64,000 nucleotides of DNA from assembly GCA_027339745.1 (NCBI GenBank), contig DAHWNW010000003.1:1-64000 (forward strand), written 5' to 3'. The notes under the pieces were generated by a model. That model had not been told where the DNA came from and did no database searches. It was given only the letters and a program-made list of their open reading frames with translations. This DNA is from Nitrososphaerota archaeon. Lineage in GTDB: Archaea; Thermoproteota; Nitrososphaeria; Nitrososphaerales; Gagatemarchaeaceae. The position numbers and the translations under genes are program-made. Positions 28,350-38,487 of the stretch are shown one piece after another (the stretch's first letter is position 1; each line of letters starts with the position of its first letter).

Positions 28350-31043
28350 TCAGGAGCTCTTCATCATCTCTAACTTCTCAGGGAGGTATGTGTCCACTAT
28401 GTAGCTGAGGCCATACCTCGCGAATGCCTCCTGCTCGCTTTTCCTCTTGTACTTCAGGAACGTCTCGAGCTCATCGTGCCACATCTTCTCCGTGTATCTC
28501 GGGTCGGACTTCAGCTCGTAGAGCCGCTTTATGTCAACCTCGGTGAGCTTGTCCGAGGGGAGCTTGTACTTCTGGATGTCGCTCGCGTAGACGCCGAGCC
28601 ACTTCGAATTGGGTGTCGTCAACTCTCTCAGATGGGCGGCGTTGGCCGAGTTGTGAAGCAATATTCCAGAGTTGCCCCCGATGAACCTCTCGACGCCAGG
28701 AACTGAGACGTCGTACACATATTCGTCTCTCTTGGATGTCTGCTCGATGGCGACTAATGGGTCAAACGCGACATCGCTCTCAGCAAGGCTCAACAATGAG
28801 GTCGCCAGTTCTCTAGATCTCCGCTCAATGGGGGCTTGGTCGCATTCCAGTATGTGGGCAAGCGCCCCAGTGACGTGCTCACGGTTCGCACCACCCTCGC
28901 GGTCTCGCTGGATTACCTCACAGATTCGCCGGTACAGAATCTTTGATTGAGAATGGTGGTCAGCATGACGGTGTATCTCCTTCCTCATACGAACTAAGCC
29001 GGTGTTTACTACTGGAAACGCCTTGGGCATCGGATAAGAGCTCCTCACAGTCGACTGGACGTGCGCTAGAATCAGAGCCCTGTCCTCGTCATGCAATACT
29101 GCAGACGCCACCTTCTCGACTTCCGAGGCACCTGAGACAACCAGGGAGACACCCCCTTTCCCAATCGACGGGAGTATCCCATTCATCGTCATGAGATAAG
29201 CGAGCTCAGACATCATAGATGGACTCTTCATTTTCCACACTACCCCTCCGGAGTCTGTTATGTAGCCGTCCCCGAAGCAACCCTTGAGGAACTCCAGGAC
29301 CTGCGACTTATTTGCGGAGAAGATGGCTGAAGGCAAGCGCTTGTGCGCGAACCCTGTTCCGCAGAGCCGCAGGAAGAGGAGCGCCGTCGGTGTTCCGCCG
29401 AAACGCAGGCATACCCCGTTCCCTTCTACATCTGTTATCCTCCTGATTGCGGATTCCGGGAAAGTTTCTCTTATGCAGTTTTCGGCGTCGTCCGCGACCT
29501 CGGGTTCGTGTAGACCGAAGCAGAGCTCCACCGCGCGAGGGATTCCTTTCGATTTCACTACCCTCCCTTCTGAGATGTAGTACCCCAAGAGTCTTGAGAA
29601 GCTCTTAGTTAGCCAGATGAGGGCAGGGAGCCTGTCAGGATGCTTGCCTTCGCGGCAACTGATGTAAGCGGAACGCAGCTTGGAAAGATTGGGCCCCTTC
29701 AGACCAGATTGGGAGGACTTCAGCTTCCGTCCAGAGTGATATTTCGAGCCTTGCCCCTGAATGTGTACATACAGGCTTGGTACCTTCGCTTCTTGGGATA
29801 ATTTCTGGAGTTCGGAAGCTGCATTCACCAGAACTGGGGGACAGCTCTTCCGCGAAGTGCTTCTGCCGATCACCAGCATTTCGCCGGGCTTCAAATCCGT
29901 GGTCGGAACTGATTGTATCTGTCCGTCCCTGAGCACAAAGACACTATGGTTCGGGGTGACCTCTACCGTTCTCCCGCTGGACGAGACGAGACGATAGAGG
30001 GGCCCGGTGTTTCTGTGGCGAATCGCAGCTGAAAGAGGTTTGAATCTGACTTTGTTATCGGTGTCTACAGTGAGGGTTTCATAAGGTATGGCGCCACAAA
30101 TCTCGTTCCCTGATGAGTCGTAGTAGCAGCCGTACTTCTCTATGCAGTCGTCCACGAACTGCCCGATAGGGACGGGCTGTACCCTCCCGGTAGAATCGCG
30201 GACGATGATTGGTTCGTCCCTCTGTACAGAGCCGCTCTTGATGACCATGGCTATGTGGGCCCCCCAGGGGTCAGCGTCACAGAGAATCCCCACCGGAAGG
30301 CCGAGTTCCTGGTTCAGCCGCCTGATGAGGAACCGCGTGGACCTTGGGGGCTGGCCTGCGGTGTTGATCAATATCGCCTTGTACTTGTGGTGGACCCTTT
30401 CTTCGATGAACCTCGTGAAGAGACCGCCCTTTTCTATCGCCAGGACGATCTCTGCGTCTGTGTCCCTGAACTCTGCTGTGGTGAGTGCGGGTCCAATCAT
30501 AACTCCGTCGGGGTTCGCCGAGAGATCAGCAGCCTTCCCCTCATAGCCTGGGACAGTGTATTCTATCGTCATATTCCCGAAGATGGCACTCCTTTCCTCT
30601 GGATAGATGTTCATCCCCTCCCTGGCCATCTGCATCAGGACCTCTAGGTCAGTGATCAGCTCATCAGACTCTGCTTGGTCCTGGAACTCAACATTGAACG
30701 CCTGGGCTGAATAGAACACGTCTCTGAGCGTGGACGTACGCTTTTCGTCAACGAGCTTCTTCGCGAAGTAGGCAAGCCAGATGAGCTGCGTGAAAGGGCG
30801 TATGTGCTTGATGTTCCCTGAAGACTTCTTCACGGTGGTGGCGCCGAGTATGAACTGCTGCAGCTTCTTGTCGTACACTATGTTGCGGACGGACCTGCTG
30901 GCCAGGGTCAGGCTGGGGAAGCGACCTTCGTCCAAGTCCGTGTAGACGCTCCCGCCGAGGTCCCGGAGGAGACCCTGGACGACGTTCTGCCTAGACTCTG
31001 CCGAACCTGTCGATTGTCTCTTGCTCGCCTTCTTGCTCGACAT
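28350..31043 (-). CDS. top6A: DNA topoisomerase VI subunit A, interrupted in frame by an intein
   Basis: GLPVGILCDADPWGAHIAMVIKSG / SANAAHLRELTTPNSKWLGVYASDI exteins; likely start MSSKKASKRQ at 31043 (the ORF extends to 31094). Confidence 0.95.
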   Translation of the reverse strand: MSSKKASKRQSTGSAESRQNVVQGLLRDLGGSVYTDLDEGRFPSLTLASRSVRNIVYDKKLQQFILGATTVKKSSGNIKHIRPFTQLIWLAYFAKKLVDEKRTSTLRDVFYSAQAFNVEFQDQAESDELITDLEVLMQMAREGMNIYPEERSAIFGNMTIEYTVPGYEGKAADLSANPDGVMIGPALTTAEFRDTDAEIVLAIEKGGLFTRFIEERVHHKYKAILINTAGQPPRSTRFLIRRLNQELGLPVGILCDADPWGAHIAMVIKSGSVQRDEPIIVRDSTGRVQPVPIGQFVDDCIEKYGCYYDSSGNEICGAIPYETLTVDTDNKVRFKPLSAAIRHRNTGPLYRLVSSSGRTVEVTPNHSVFVLRDGQIQSVPTTDLKPGEMLVIGRSTSRKSCPPVLVNAASELQKLSQEAKVPSLYVHIQGQGSKYHSGRKLKSSQSGLKGPNLSKLRSAYISCREGKHPDRLPALIWLTKSFSRLLGYYISEGRVVKSKGIPRAVELCFGLHEPEVADDAENCIRETFPESAIRRITDVEGNGVCLRFGGTPTALLFLRLCGTGFAHKRLPSAIFSANKSQVLEFLKGCFGDGYITDSGGVVWKMKSPSMMSELAYLMTMNGILPSIGKGGVSLVVSGASEVEKVASAVLHDEDRALILAHVQSTVRSSYPMPKAFPVVNTGLVRMRKEIHRHADHHSQSKILYRRICEVIQRDREGGANREHVTGALAHILECDQAPIERRSRELATSLLSLAESDVAFDPLVAIEQTSKRDEYVYDVSVPGVERFIGGNSGILLHNSANAAHLRELTTPNSKWLGVYASDIQKYKLPSDKLTEVDIKRLYELKSDPRYTEKMWHDELETFLKYKRKSEQEAFARYGLSYIVDTYLPEKLEMMKSS
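28650..30230 (-). other. Intein (527 aa) with LAGLIDADG endonuclease, inside top6A
   Basis: N-term SVQRDEPIIVRDSTGRVQPVPIGQFVDD (Ser1); VEVTPNHSVFVL block B; LLGYYISEG and FLKGCFGDGYIT; C-term VYDVSVPGVERFIGGNSGILLHN followed by Ser+1. Confidence 0.95.
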
Positions 31044-32619
31044 TTTCTCCCTCCTGTTTGTTCGCCGGTTCCCCCTCGGGTTGACCCGCTTCATCGATTT
31101 CGTCGGTCTCCGCCCCCTCTCCGATGAGCTTCCTGTACTTCGGGAGTGCCTTCTTCCCAGCCAGCTCGGTGGAGAACTGGGCGATCAGTGGAAGGTACTT
31201 CCCGTAGATGTTCATCTTCTTTTGGACAGCCTCCATGCTTCCCTTGCGCGACAGGAATATTCCGAGCCTCCGCAGCGCCTCCCTGACGGCGTTCCTGATT
31301 TCCCTCTGTATCTCAGGCCTGTCGGCGATATACTCCTTCCCGACGGTCTTGTATGGGATCCTCGTGCTTGCGATGTGCGTTATAACACCGACCGGGGCGT
31401 CGGCGGGGACGTGATACCTTCGCCAGTCCACCTCCTCGTTTAGCACCTCGAAGCTAACGTCAGAGCTCTCGTCATAGAGCAGAGGGATCCGGTTGGCGAA
31501 CCTGAACAGTTTGACCCCTGGCTGCAATACCTTTCCCCCGTAGGCAACCCCCACCTCGACAAGGAACGGGAAGCCGGAGTACGACGACGGGGGCCTCGTC
31601 ACCACAGTCGAGAACTCCGGCTGGAGCTCCTTGGCGATGCCGGCCATGAGAATCTCCTCGCTGATAGGGGATAGGACGGCCGCGTCGGGTTGAAGGAAGT
31701 CAGGGAACCTTTGGAGTGCGTCTACCACAGCGACTATCTGGTTGGTGCTGAGTCGCTTCGGCGGGAGCTTCGGGCTCACCCCCGCGAATTCTAGGAACTT
31801 TGTCGCTATCTTGTCCCCGACTCTGTGGAAGTGGGTGACCATGAATGATTTCATGTCGTGCTCCTCTGACACCTTGACTATGCGCTTGAACGCCTCCACG
31901 TCTACCCCGTAGGGATGCGGTAGGGTCTCCTTAGGCGGAACAGGCATCGAGGTGGTCGCCCTTTCGTAGTAGGTTATCTGACCTGTAGGGTCGACGAAGG
32001 TCAGGTTGGCGTAGCTCGCAACCATGGCTGTCTGCTTGAAGTAGTCTGCTATCTTCTGGGATGCCCGGAGGTAGTCGCCCTCAAGGACGATGTCCACCCT
32101 GGTCCCCGTGGAGCCGTTGGCGTCGCTGTTGAAGCGCTTGAGCACCGTGGGCCTGTTCTCCCCTATGTCTATCATCATCTGGAAGCCATACCTGCGCTTC
32201 CCGTCAGGAGAAGTGGTGATGGTGACTGGTTTGTTGGTGGTGATCTGACCATAGAGGATGGCCATAGTCCCTCCGAGCCCGAACATCCCCCGGGACTGCC
32301 TCAGGACATACTTCGACCCGTAGAAGACCTTCCCAAAGGCGCTGGGCACGTGCTGCGGCGCCACTCCTGTGCCGTTGTCGATGACCGTGAGTCTATAAGG
32401 CTTGGGATCTGGGAGCTCCAGGTTCGGGTTCTCCGGGGTGATTCTGACGTAGATGTCCGGCGGGGACCTTACCATCTCCGTCGAGTCCAATGAGTTCTCG
32501 ACGAGCTCCCTGATGGCCATGTATAGTGCGCGCGCGGGGTTAGTGAACCCTGCCAGGTCGCGATTGCGGTAAAAGAATTCTGAAGGCGATATTTCCGTGA
32601 AAGTGGCCTTGCTGCTCAG
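30991..32619 (-). CDS. top6B: DNA topoisomerase VI subunit B
   Basis: MAIRELVENSLDS, DNGTGV, GKVFYGSKYVLRQSRGMFGLGGTMAILYGQ; conserved N-terminus ISPSEFFYRNRDLAGFTNPARALY lies upstream of the annotated ATG (32520), so a non-ATG start (CTG at 32619?) is likely. Confidence 0.93.
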   Translation of the reverse strand: MSSKATFTEISPSEFFYRNRDLAGFTNPARALYMAIRELVENSLDSTEMVRSPPDIYVRITPENPNLELPDPKPYRLTVIDNGTGVAPQHVPSAFGKVFYGSKYVLRQSRGMFGLGGTMAILYGQITTNKPVTITTSPDGKRRYGFQMMIDIGENRPTVLKRFNSDANGSTGTRVDIVLEGDYLRASQKIADYFKQTAMVASYANLTFVDPTGQITYYERATTSMPVPPKETLPHPYGVDVEAFKRIVKVSEEHDMKSFMVTHFHRVGDKIATKFLEFAGVSPKLPPKRLSTNQIVAVVDALQRFPDFLQPDAAVLSPISEEILMAGIAKELQPEFSTVVTRPPSSYSGFPFLVEVGVAYGGKVLQPGVKLFRFANRIPLLYDESSDVSFEVLNEEVDWRRYHVPADAPVGVITHIASTRIPYKTVGKEYIADRPEIQREIRNAVREALRRLGIFLSRKGSMEAVQKKMNIYGKYLPLIAQFSTELAGKKALPKYRKLIGEGAETDEIDEAGQPEGEPANKQEGENVEQEGEQETIDRFGRV

Positions 32620-32730
32620 TTCACATCACGTCTCTCCGAGTTGTTCACCACAGAATCTATCACTTATCTAGCTATTCCTGCTCTCGCCCTAAAAGCCCGC
32701 CCGCAGGTATCGACCTGGACCCGATATATG

Positions 32731-33351
32731 CTAGCGCTCAAGCTTCTGAATCTTTTCCTCCAGTGTCTCCGGAGAGGTCCCTTCCCAGAGGAACATCCGC
32801 TCCATCTTCTTCTTGGTCCTTGACTTCTGGAGGGTGTTGTACACGGTTCTGTGCTTACTCCCCGACGCGAGTGACCTCACAGCGTCTGAAGCCAGTTGGA
32901 CCTGACTTGCCTCTCCTATTATGGCCACTGTCCTGCCGTAGACCGACAGGTTGCAGGAGGTAAGCTCCTCGATAACGCGCCTGGACTTCCCCTTGAGGCC
33001 AATCACGCGTCCTCTTATCCTCTCAAGAGAGTTCGCGCTCTTGCCTGCATAGCCGCGGAGGTCAATCACATCCAGGGCTGTCCCCTCGTCCAAGAGCCTG
33101 CACGCCTTCTGAGGGGAGAACCCGCGCCCTATCGCCTCGATGACCCTGGTCGCCGAGAAAGGGTCTGTCCCCAGGGCGGACTCGGACCTGAGTGTCACGA
33201 CCCCCTCCTTCCCGTCAACCTGGAGAGCCACCCCCATTTCACCCTCGAGGTACCTCTTGGTCGACCCTTCCTTGCCTATCACCGCGCCCACCCTGTCGAC
33301 GGGTATACGCACGACCTGCTCGAAGCTCATCTCAAGATCACCCTCATCCAC
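32731..33351 (-). CDS. KH-domain RNA-binding protein (Pno1/Dim2-like)
   Basis: VRIPVDRVGAVIGKEGSTKRYLEGEMGV; IRGRVIGLKGKSRRVIEELTSCNLSVYGRTVAIIG. Confidence 0.9.
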   Translation of the reverse strand: MDEGDLEMSFEQVVRIPVDRVGAVIGKEGSTKRYLEGEMGVALQVDGKEGVVTLRSESALGTDPFSATRVIEAIGRGFSPQKACRLLDEGTALDVIDLRGYAGKSANSLERIRGRVIGLKGKSRRVIEELTSCNLSVYGRTVAIIGEASQVQLASDAVRSLASGSKHRTVYNTLQKSRTKKKMERMFLWEGTSPETLEEKIQKLER

Positions 33352-34100
33352 TCGTCCGCGTCGTTCCCACCTACCCCCCGCTTCCTAAAGAACCTGACCA
33401 TGTTGGAGATGTCCCTCCGCAAGAACTCCTGTGCTTGTGGGTGCGACGAGAGGACGGCCGACCCCATGTCGAACAAGACCGGGCCGCTCTCAGTTCTGAA
33501 GATGTTGAACTCTGAGAAGTCGGCGTGGACCAGTCCGGCACGGGTCCAGAGGGCGTCCAGCGTCTTGAAGGTCCACGCGTACTCTTCATCCCCGACTTCT
33601 GACTCTGAGAAGGTGGGGGCAGGGGCAGGGGGAGTCCCGACGTACTCCATCACAAGGATGTTCTTCAGGAAGGCGAGAGGGGCAGGGACGCGGATTCCTG
33701 CGCCTTGGGCGAGTTGGAGGTTCTTGAACTCCTTCCTGGTCCAGAGATAGACAGTCTCCCTCGACCCGGCGGGTAGCTTCCCAAAGCGCCTGTCCCCCGC
33801 AATGTAACCCATGCGCTTTCTGAAGTCTGAAGCTGAAGTGAGGTAGATTTTGACCGCCACCGGCCCCGCCGCCCTGTCTTCCCCGAGGTACACTCTTGCC
33901 TCCTTCCCTGCCCTTACCACCCCTCGGAGCTCGCTCAGGTCCTTTCTTGCGATCAGCTCTTCGACTGCCAGCATCGTCGACCGGTCGAAGACCTCTTCGA
34001 GCACCTTTCTCTCGTCAGAGTCTCTCCTGAGGTACCTGCTCTCCCGTTCGAAGCGCAGGAGCCTCTCCCTAATCTTGACGCTCTCGTCAGGCTCGGCCAC
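33327..34100 (-). CDS. rio1: RIO1-type serine protein kinase
   Basis: GVVRAGKEARVYLGEDRAAGPVAVKIYLTSASDFRKRMGYIAGDRRFG; GLVHADFSEFNIF. Confidence 0.92.
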   Translation of the reverse strand: MAEPDESVKIRERLLRFERESRYLRRDSDERKVLEEVFDRSTMLAVEELIARKDLSELRGVVRAGKEARVYLGEDRAAGPVAVKIYLTSASDFRKRMGYIAGDRRFGKLPAGSRETVYLWTRKEFKNLQLAQGAGIRVPAPLAFLKNILVMEYVGTPPAPAPTFSESEVGDEEYAWTFKTLDALWTRAGLVHADFSEFNIFRTESGPVLFDMGSAVLSSHPQAQEFLRRDISNMVRFFRKRGVGGNDADEWMRVILR

Positions 34101-34123
34101 GCCCCTCCTTGAAGACTTGAAAA

Positions 34124-34130
34124 TTTATAC
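34124..34130 (+). promoter_or_regulatory. TATA box (tttatac) upstream of grpE
   Basis: Located about 50 nt before ATG 34181. Confidence 0.5.
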
Positions 34131-34180
34131 GTATGAAGAGAAGCGCGCTAGGTTCTCATCGGAAGGTTGGGCTGGAATTG

Positions 34181-34717
34181 ATGGAATCGAAAAAGGCAGA
34201 GGATGGGGAAACCGACAAGTTGGAGGTGCTGGAGAGGTTGCTCTCTGATGAGAGGAAGCGAAGCGAGGAGCTTCTCACGCGGCTGAAGTACTCGCAGGCC
34301 GACCTTGAGAACTACAGGAAGAGGGCGGACAGGGAGCTGCGAGAGGCGGCAGAGTCGCTCGCCAACGGGCTGGTCTCGAAGCTCGTGGTGGTGGCGGACG
34401 AGCTTGAACTGGCGCTGAAACACGCTGAAGGGGGCGCCAACGGAGAGCTGACGGAAGGGATCAGGATGGTCAGCGGGAATCTCCGGGCAGCCCTCCAGTC
34501 GGTGGGGGTCGAGCCAATCGAGGCATTAGGCAAGCCTTTCGACCCTGCCTTACATGAAGCGGTCGAGAAGTCTCAGGGTGCTGCCGACGGGTCGGATAGG
34601 GTGGTCGAAGTATTGAGGACCGGCTACATGTTCAGGGGAAAGCTTCTCAGGCCTAGTTTGGTAAAAGTTGAATTGGCGCGCAAATCCGCCCAGGAGGAGG
34701 CGAAATCCGACGAGTAA
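34181..34717 (+). CDS. grpE: Nucleotide exchange factor GrpE
   Basis: [18 protein letters not shown]...[20 protein letters not shown]; start set to 34181 because the 34133 ATG lies within 3 nt of the TATA box. Confidence 0.92.
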   Translation: MESKKAEDGETDKLEVLERLLSDERKRSEELLTRLKYSQADLENYRKRADRELREAAESLANGLVSKLVVVADELELALKHAEGGANGELTEGIRMVSGNLRAALQSVGVEPIEALGKPFDPALHEAVEKSQGAADGSDRVVEVLRTGYMFRGKLLRPSLVKVELARKSAQEEAKSDE

Positions 34718-36560
34718 CGCAAGGGAAAAGATCATCGGGATAGACCTAGGGACCACCAACTCCGCGGCCGCGGTGGTCGAAGCGGGGAGGCCAGTGGTGA
34801 TTCCGAGCGCTGAGGGGGCGACCCCCGCGGGCAAGATGTTCCCCTCTGTAGTAGCGTACACCAAAGACGGACAGTTGCTGGTGGGAGAACCGGCGAGGCG
34901 CCAGGTTGTGACCAACCCAGACGGGACGGTCTTCGAGATCAAGAGAAAGATGGGGACAGACCAACGGGTGACCCTCTCAGGGAAAGAATACTCGCCTGAG
35001 CAGCTCAGCTCATACATCCTCCAGAAGATCAAGCACGACGCGGATGCTTTCTTAGGCTACCCGGTGAAGAAAGCTGTGATCACCGTCCCGGCGCACTTCA
35101 ACGACAACCAGCGCCAGGCAACCAAAGACGCGGGCGAGATAGCTGGCTTGGAGGTCGTGAGGATAATCAACGAGCCGACCGCCGCTTCGCTCGCCTATGG
35201 GCTCGACAAATCAGAGAAGGAGATGAAGATACTGGTGTTCAGCTTCGGGGGCGGGACTCACGACGCCACGATCATGGAGTTCGGAAAAGGGGTGTTCCAG
35301 GTCCTCGCCACTTCAGGGGACACGCAGACGGGGGGGACTGACGTGGACAAGGCCATCATCCAGGTGCTCCTTGATGACTTCCGCTCCAAGACGGGGATAG
35401 ACTTGACGTCTGACAAGACGGCGATGGCCAGGTTGAAGGAAGGGGCCGAGCAGGCCAAGATACAACTGTCCAACTTGATGTCGACAGACGTGGACCTTCC
35501 GTTCATAGCCAGCGACGCCTCGGGACCGAAGAACCTGCACTTCACGCTCACCCGGACCAAGCTGGAAGAAGTCGCCAAGCCCATAGTCGCGAAGACAGAG
35601 CAGACGATACGCAGGGTAATCAACGACGCCAAGCTCAGCCCGGAGCAGGTGGACAAGGTCATACTGATAGGCGGCATGACCAGGATGCCTCTGGTCCGGA
35701 AGTTCGTCGAAGATGTCGCGGGGAAGCAGGCCGAGAGAGGGGTTGACCCCATGGAGGCTGTAGCAATAGGGGCGGCGATACAGGGCGCCGTCCTGGCGGG
35801 GGAGATCAAGGACATACTCCTACTAGACGTGACGCCTCTTTCGTTGGGCGTAGAGACACTGGGAGGGATTACCGAGCACCTGATAGAGAAGAACGCGACG
35901 ATACCCACCAAGCGGAGCAAGACGTTCACGACGGCCGCAGACTTCCAGACCGCGGTGACCATCCATGTGGTCCAAGGCGAGAGGAGCATGGCGGCCGACA
36001 ATGTCTCTTTAGGGATGTTCAACCTGACAGGGATTCCGCCCGCCCCCAGGGGAGTCCCCCAGATTGAAGTGACGTTCGACATCGACGCCAACGGCATCCT
36101 CACCGTCGGAGCGAAGGACCTCGGGACGGGGAAGGAGAACAAGATCACGATAACAGCTTCAACCAAGTTGTCGAAGGACGAGAAGGAAAAGCTCATCAAG
36201 GAGGCGGAGTCATTCGCAGAGCAGGACAGAAAGAAGAGGGAAGAAGCGGAGATCAGGAACGAAGCAGACTCAGTCCTTTACACCGCTGAAAGAACAAAGA
36301 GAGACCTCGAAGGCAAGGTAGACAAAGGGAGCATCGACAGGATTGACGGCGCGTCTCAGGAGCTGAAGAAGGCGATTGCGGGGCAGGACGCAGGGGCGAT
36401 CAGAGAGAAGAGCGAAGGCCTGAAGAGAGTCCTTCAGGAGGTCGGCGCCTCGGTCTACAAACAGCAGGAACAGAGACAGCAGGGCCCGTCGCCCGAAGGC
36501 GGAGGAGGCGACCAGAAGATGGGTGACGCCGACTACAAGGTAGTGGACGAAGGAAAGTAG
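34668..36560 (+). CDS. dnaK: Chaperone DnaK (Hsp70)
   Basis: [53 protein letters not shown]; exact start uncertain. Confidence 0.97.
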   Translation: MNWRANPPRRRRNPTSNAREKIIGIDLGTTNSAAAVVEAGRPVVIPSAEGATPAGKMFPSVVAYTKDGQLLVGEPARRQVVTNPDGTVFEIKRKMGTDQRVTLSGKEYSPEQLSSYILQKIKHDADAFLGYPVKKAVITVPAHFNDNQRQATKDAGEIAGLEVVRIINEPTAASLAYGLDKSEKEMKILVFSFGGGTHDATIMEFGKGVFQVLATSGDTQTGGTDVDKAIIQVLLDDFRSKTGIDLTSDKTAMARLKEGAEQAKIQLSNLMSTDVDLPFIASDASGPKNLHFTLTRTKLEEVAKPIVAKTEQTIRRVINDAKLSPEQVDKVILIGGMTRMPLVRKFVEDVAGKQAERGVDPMEAVAIGAAIQGAVLAGEIKDILLLDVTPLSLGVETLGGITEHLIEKNATIPTKRSKTFTTAADFQTAVTIHVVQGERSMAADNVSLGMFNLTGIPPAPRGVPQIEVTFDIDANGILTVGAKDLGTGKENKITITASTKLSKDEKEKLIKEAESFAEQDRKKREEAEIRNEADSVLYTAERTKRDLEGKVDKGSIDRIDGASQELKKAIAGQDAGAIREKSEGLKRVLQEVGASVYKQQEQRQQGPSPEGGGGDQKMGDADYKVVDEGK

Positions 36561-36574
36561 GAAGGAATCCTCCC

Positions 36575-37663
36575 ATGGCCGCGAAGGATTACTACGAGGT
36601 GCTCGGCGTGCAGCGGGGCGCGACGAAGGACCAGATTAAGGACGCCTATAGGAAACTCGCCCTCCAGTTCCATCCAGACAGGAACAAAGCGCCTGAGGCC
36701 GAAGCGCGATTCAAGGAGGTATCAGAGGCATACGCCGTGCTCTCCGACGACGAGAAGCGAAGGCAGTACGACTCGTTTGGGCGGGAGGGGGTGTATCAGA
36801 GATACAGCCAGGAAGACATCTTCAGGGGGGCAGACTTCGGGGAGTTCTTCCGAGGGGGAGGGTTCGGTGGGTTCGACGACCTGTTCACGCAGTTTTTCGG
36901 AGGAGGGGGGGTCCGACAGCAAAGCCGTGGCGAGGACCTGACCTACCACCTTCAGCTCAACTTGGAGGACATAGTGGCTGACGCAGAAAGGGAGATCGAG
37001 GTCCCCAGACATGAGGTGTGCGCGACCTGCAACGGGAGCGGCGCGAAGCCTGGGACGTCCCCACGTCAGTGCTCAACCTGTGGCGGGACAGGCCAGGTCC
37101 AGAAGGTGCAGTCGGCAGGCTTCGCGCGCCTCGTCAGGATAGCAGCGTGCGGAAAGTGTGGGGGGAAAGGATACCTCGTCGAAAGCCCCTGTAAGGACTG
37201 CAAAGGGCGCGGGACGGTGGCGAGGACTAGGAAGATCCGCGTGATGATTCCAGGTGGGATTGATGATGGGTACACTCTCCGGCTCAGAGGGGAAGGAAAC
37301 GCAGGCGAAAGAGGGGTCCCGCCGGGCGACCTGTATGTCGTGGTAAACATCGCCCCTCACCGGATCTTCAGGAGGTCGGAAGAAGACCCCAGTAACGTCT
37401 TCTTGGAGACCAAGATAGGAGTCGTGGAGGCGATGCTCGGGACAGAGCTCACGATCCCGACGCTGCATGGCGACGTCAAACTGGCGATACCTCACGGCAC
37501 TCAACCCGGAGAGAGGTTCATGGTGAAGGAGAAAGGCCTGCCGAAGTTTGGCGGATGGAGGGGCGGTTATGGGAACCAATACGTGATAGTTCGCGTTGAG
37601 GTCCCGAAGAAGCTTACCGACCAGCAGAAGGAGATGTTGAAGCGGCTCGGAAGCCTGAACTAG
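36575..37663 (+). CDS. dnaJ: Chaperone DnaJ (Hsp40)
   Basis: [34 protein letters not shown] and four CxxCxG zinc motifs. Confidence 0.97.
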   Translation: MAAKDYYEVLGVQRGATKDQIKDAYRKLALQFHPDRNKAPEAEARFKEVSEAYAVLSDDEKRRQYDSFGREGVYQRYSQEDIFRGADFGEFFRGGGFGGFDDLFTQFFGGGGVRQQSRGEDLTYHLQLNLEDIVADAEREIEVPRHEVCATCNGSGAKPGTSPRQCSTCGGTGQVQKVQSAGFARLVRIAACGKCGGKGYLVESPCKDCKGRGTVARTRKIRVMIPGGIDDGYTLRLRGEGNAGERGVPPGDLYVVVNIAPHRIFRRSEEDPSNVFLETKIGVVEAMLGTELTIPTLHGDVKLAIPHGTQPGERFMVKEKGLPKFGGWRGGYGNQYVIVRVEVPKKLTDQQKEMLKRLGSLN

Positions 37664-37971
37664 CGCGAGAACTTGTAGATCATCAGGAACGGGACCTCCT
37701 GAATCTCTCGGACGGCCTCAGGTGCGCCTACTCTGTTGTCGACTGCTAGCGAGACCGACCGCGAACCGGCGAGGTTGACTATTGAACAGGTCCGGATGAG
37801 CCTGAGGGCTTCCCCACTGTTGACTACCTCGCCGGAGTAGAAGTCCTTGGACAGGTGTACCTTCAGCGCCCCCTCGGTGACGGTCCTCCCGACGAGCTCC
37901 TCGTCGCAGATGTTGACAAGTATCGTCCCCTTGTACTCCGCGGTCCTCACAGAGAACCCCTTTTCGGCCAA
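37660..37971 (-). CDS. DUF424 family protein
   Basis: [33 protein letters not shown]. Confidence 0.8.
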   Translation of the reverse strand: MAEKGFSVRTAEYKGTILVNICDEELVGRTVTEGALKVHLSKDFYSGEVVNSGEALRLIRTCSIVNLAGSRSVSLAVDNRVGAPEAVREIQEVPFLMIYKFSR

Positions 37972-37974
37972 GCC

Positions 37975-38391
37975 CTAAGCTACCTTGGCGACGGACCGGG
38001 CGCCACAGGCCTCACACACCATGAACCACATGCGTTTCTCCTTGTCCAGGTGGGTGTCAGGGCTCCCGCAGACCGGGCAGATTACACCGTCCTTGAGATA
38101 GCGCTGGAGGAGCTGAGAGAACGAATCCCTGTCCTTTCGTCCGATGAAGATGGCGCGATCCCCGTCGAGAGAGGCCGCGGTAGCCAGTTCTTTGGCAAGA
38201 TACATGAGGACGCGCCCGGATTCGCGCCTCAAGAGCTTTGGAAATTCGGCGTAGTTCCGGAAGATGGTCTTGTTGCCGACCCAGATTACGTCTGGCTCTG
38301 GGAGCTCGAGCCTGAGCGCGCCGGACTTCGTCGCGTCCTTATCCAGTCCGGATCTTGCCCTAGACAGTAGCTCTTCGTACGACCTCGGCAT
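37975..38391 (-). CDS. Translation initiation factor aIF2 beta
   Basis: MPRSYEELLSRARS..., VGNKTIFRNYAEF, CPVCGSPDT...CEACGARS zinc ribbon; true start at 38391. Confidence 0.93.
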   Translation of the reverse strand: MPRSYEELLSRARSGLDKDATKSGALRLELPEPDVIWVGNKTIFRNYAEFPKLLRRESGRVLMYLAKELATAASLDGDRAIFIGRKDRDSFSQLLQRYLKDGVICPVCGSPDTHLDKEKRMWFMVCEACGARSVAKVA

Positions 38392-38487
38392 TGAGCGAAT
38401 AACGAGCGCATGGTATTTCAAGTCTTCTGACCGACACGAGGCATAGCGCGAGCCAAAGATTAAATCGGAAACCGGGAGGGGCGTTCC

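Noticed and set aside
35258-36199. 313-aa ORF antisense to dnaK
   Set aside because: Shadow ORF; the sense strand is unambiguous DnaK.
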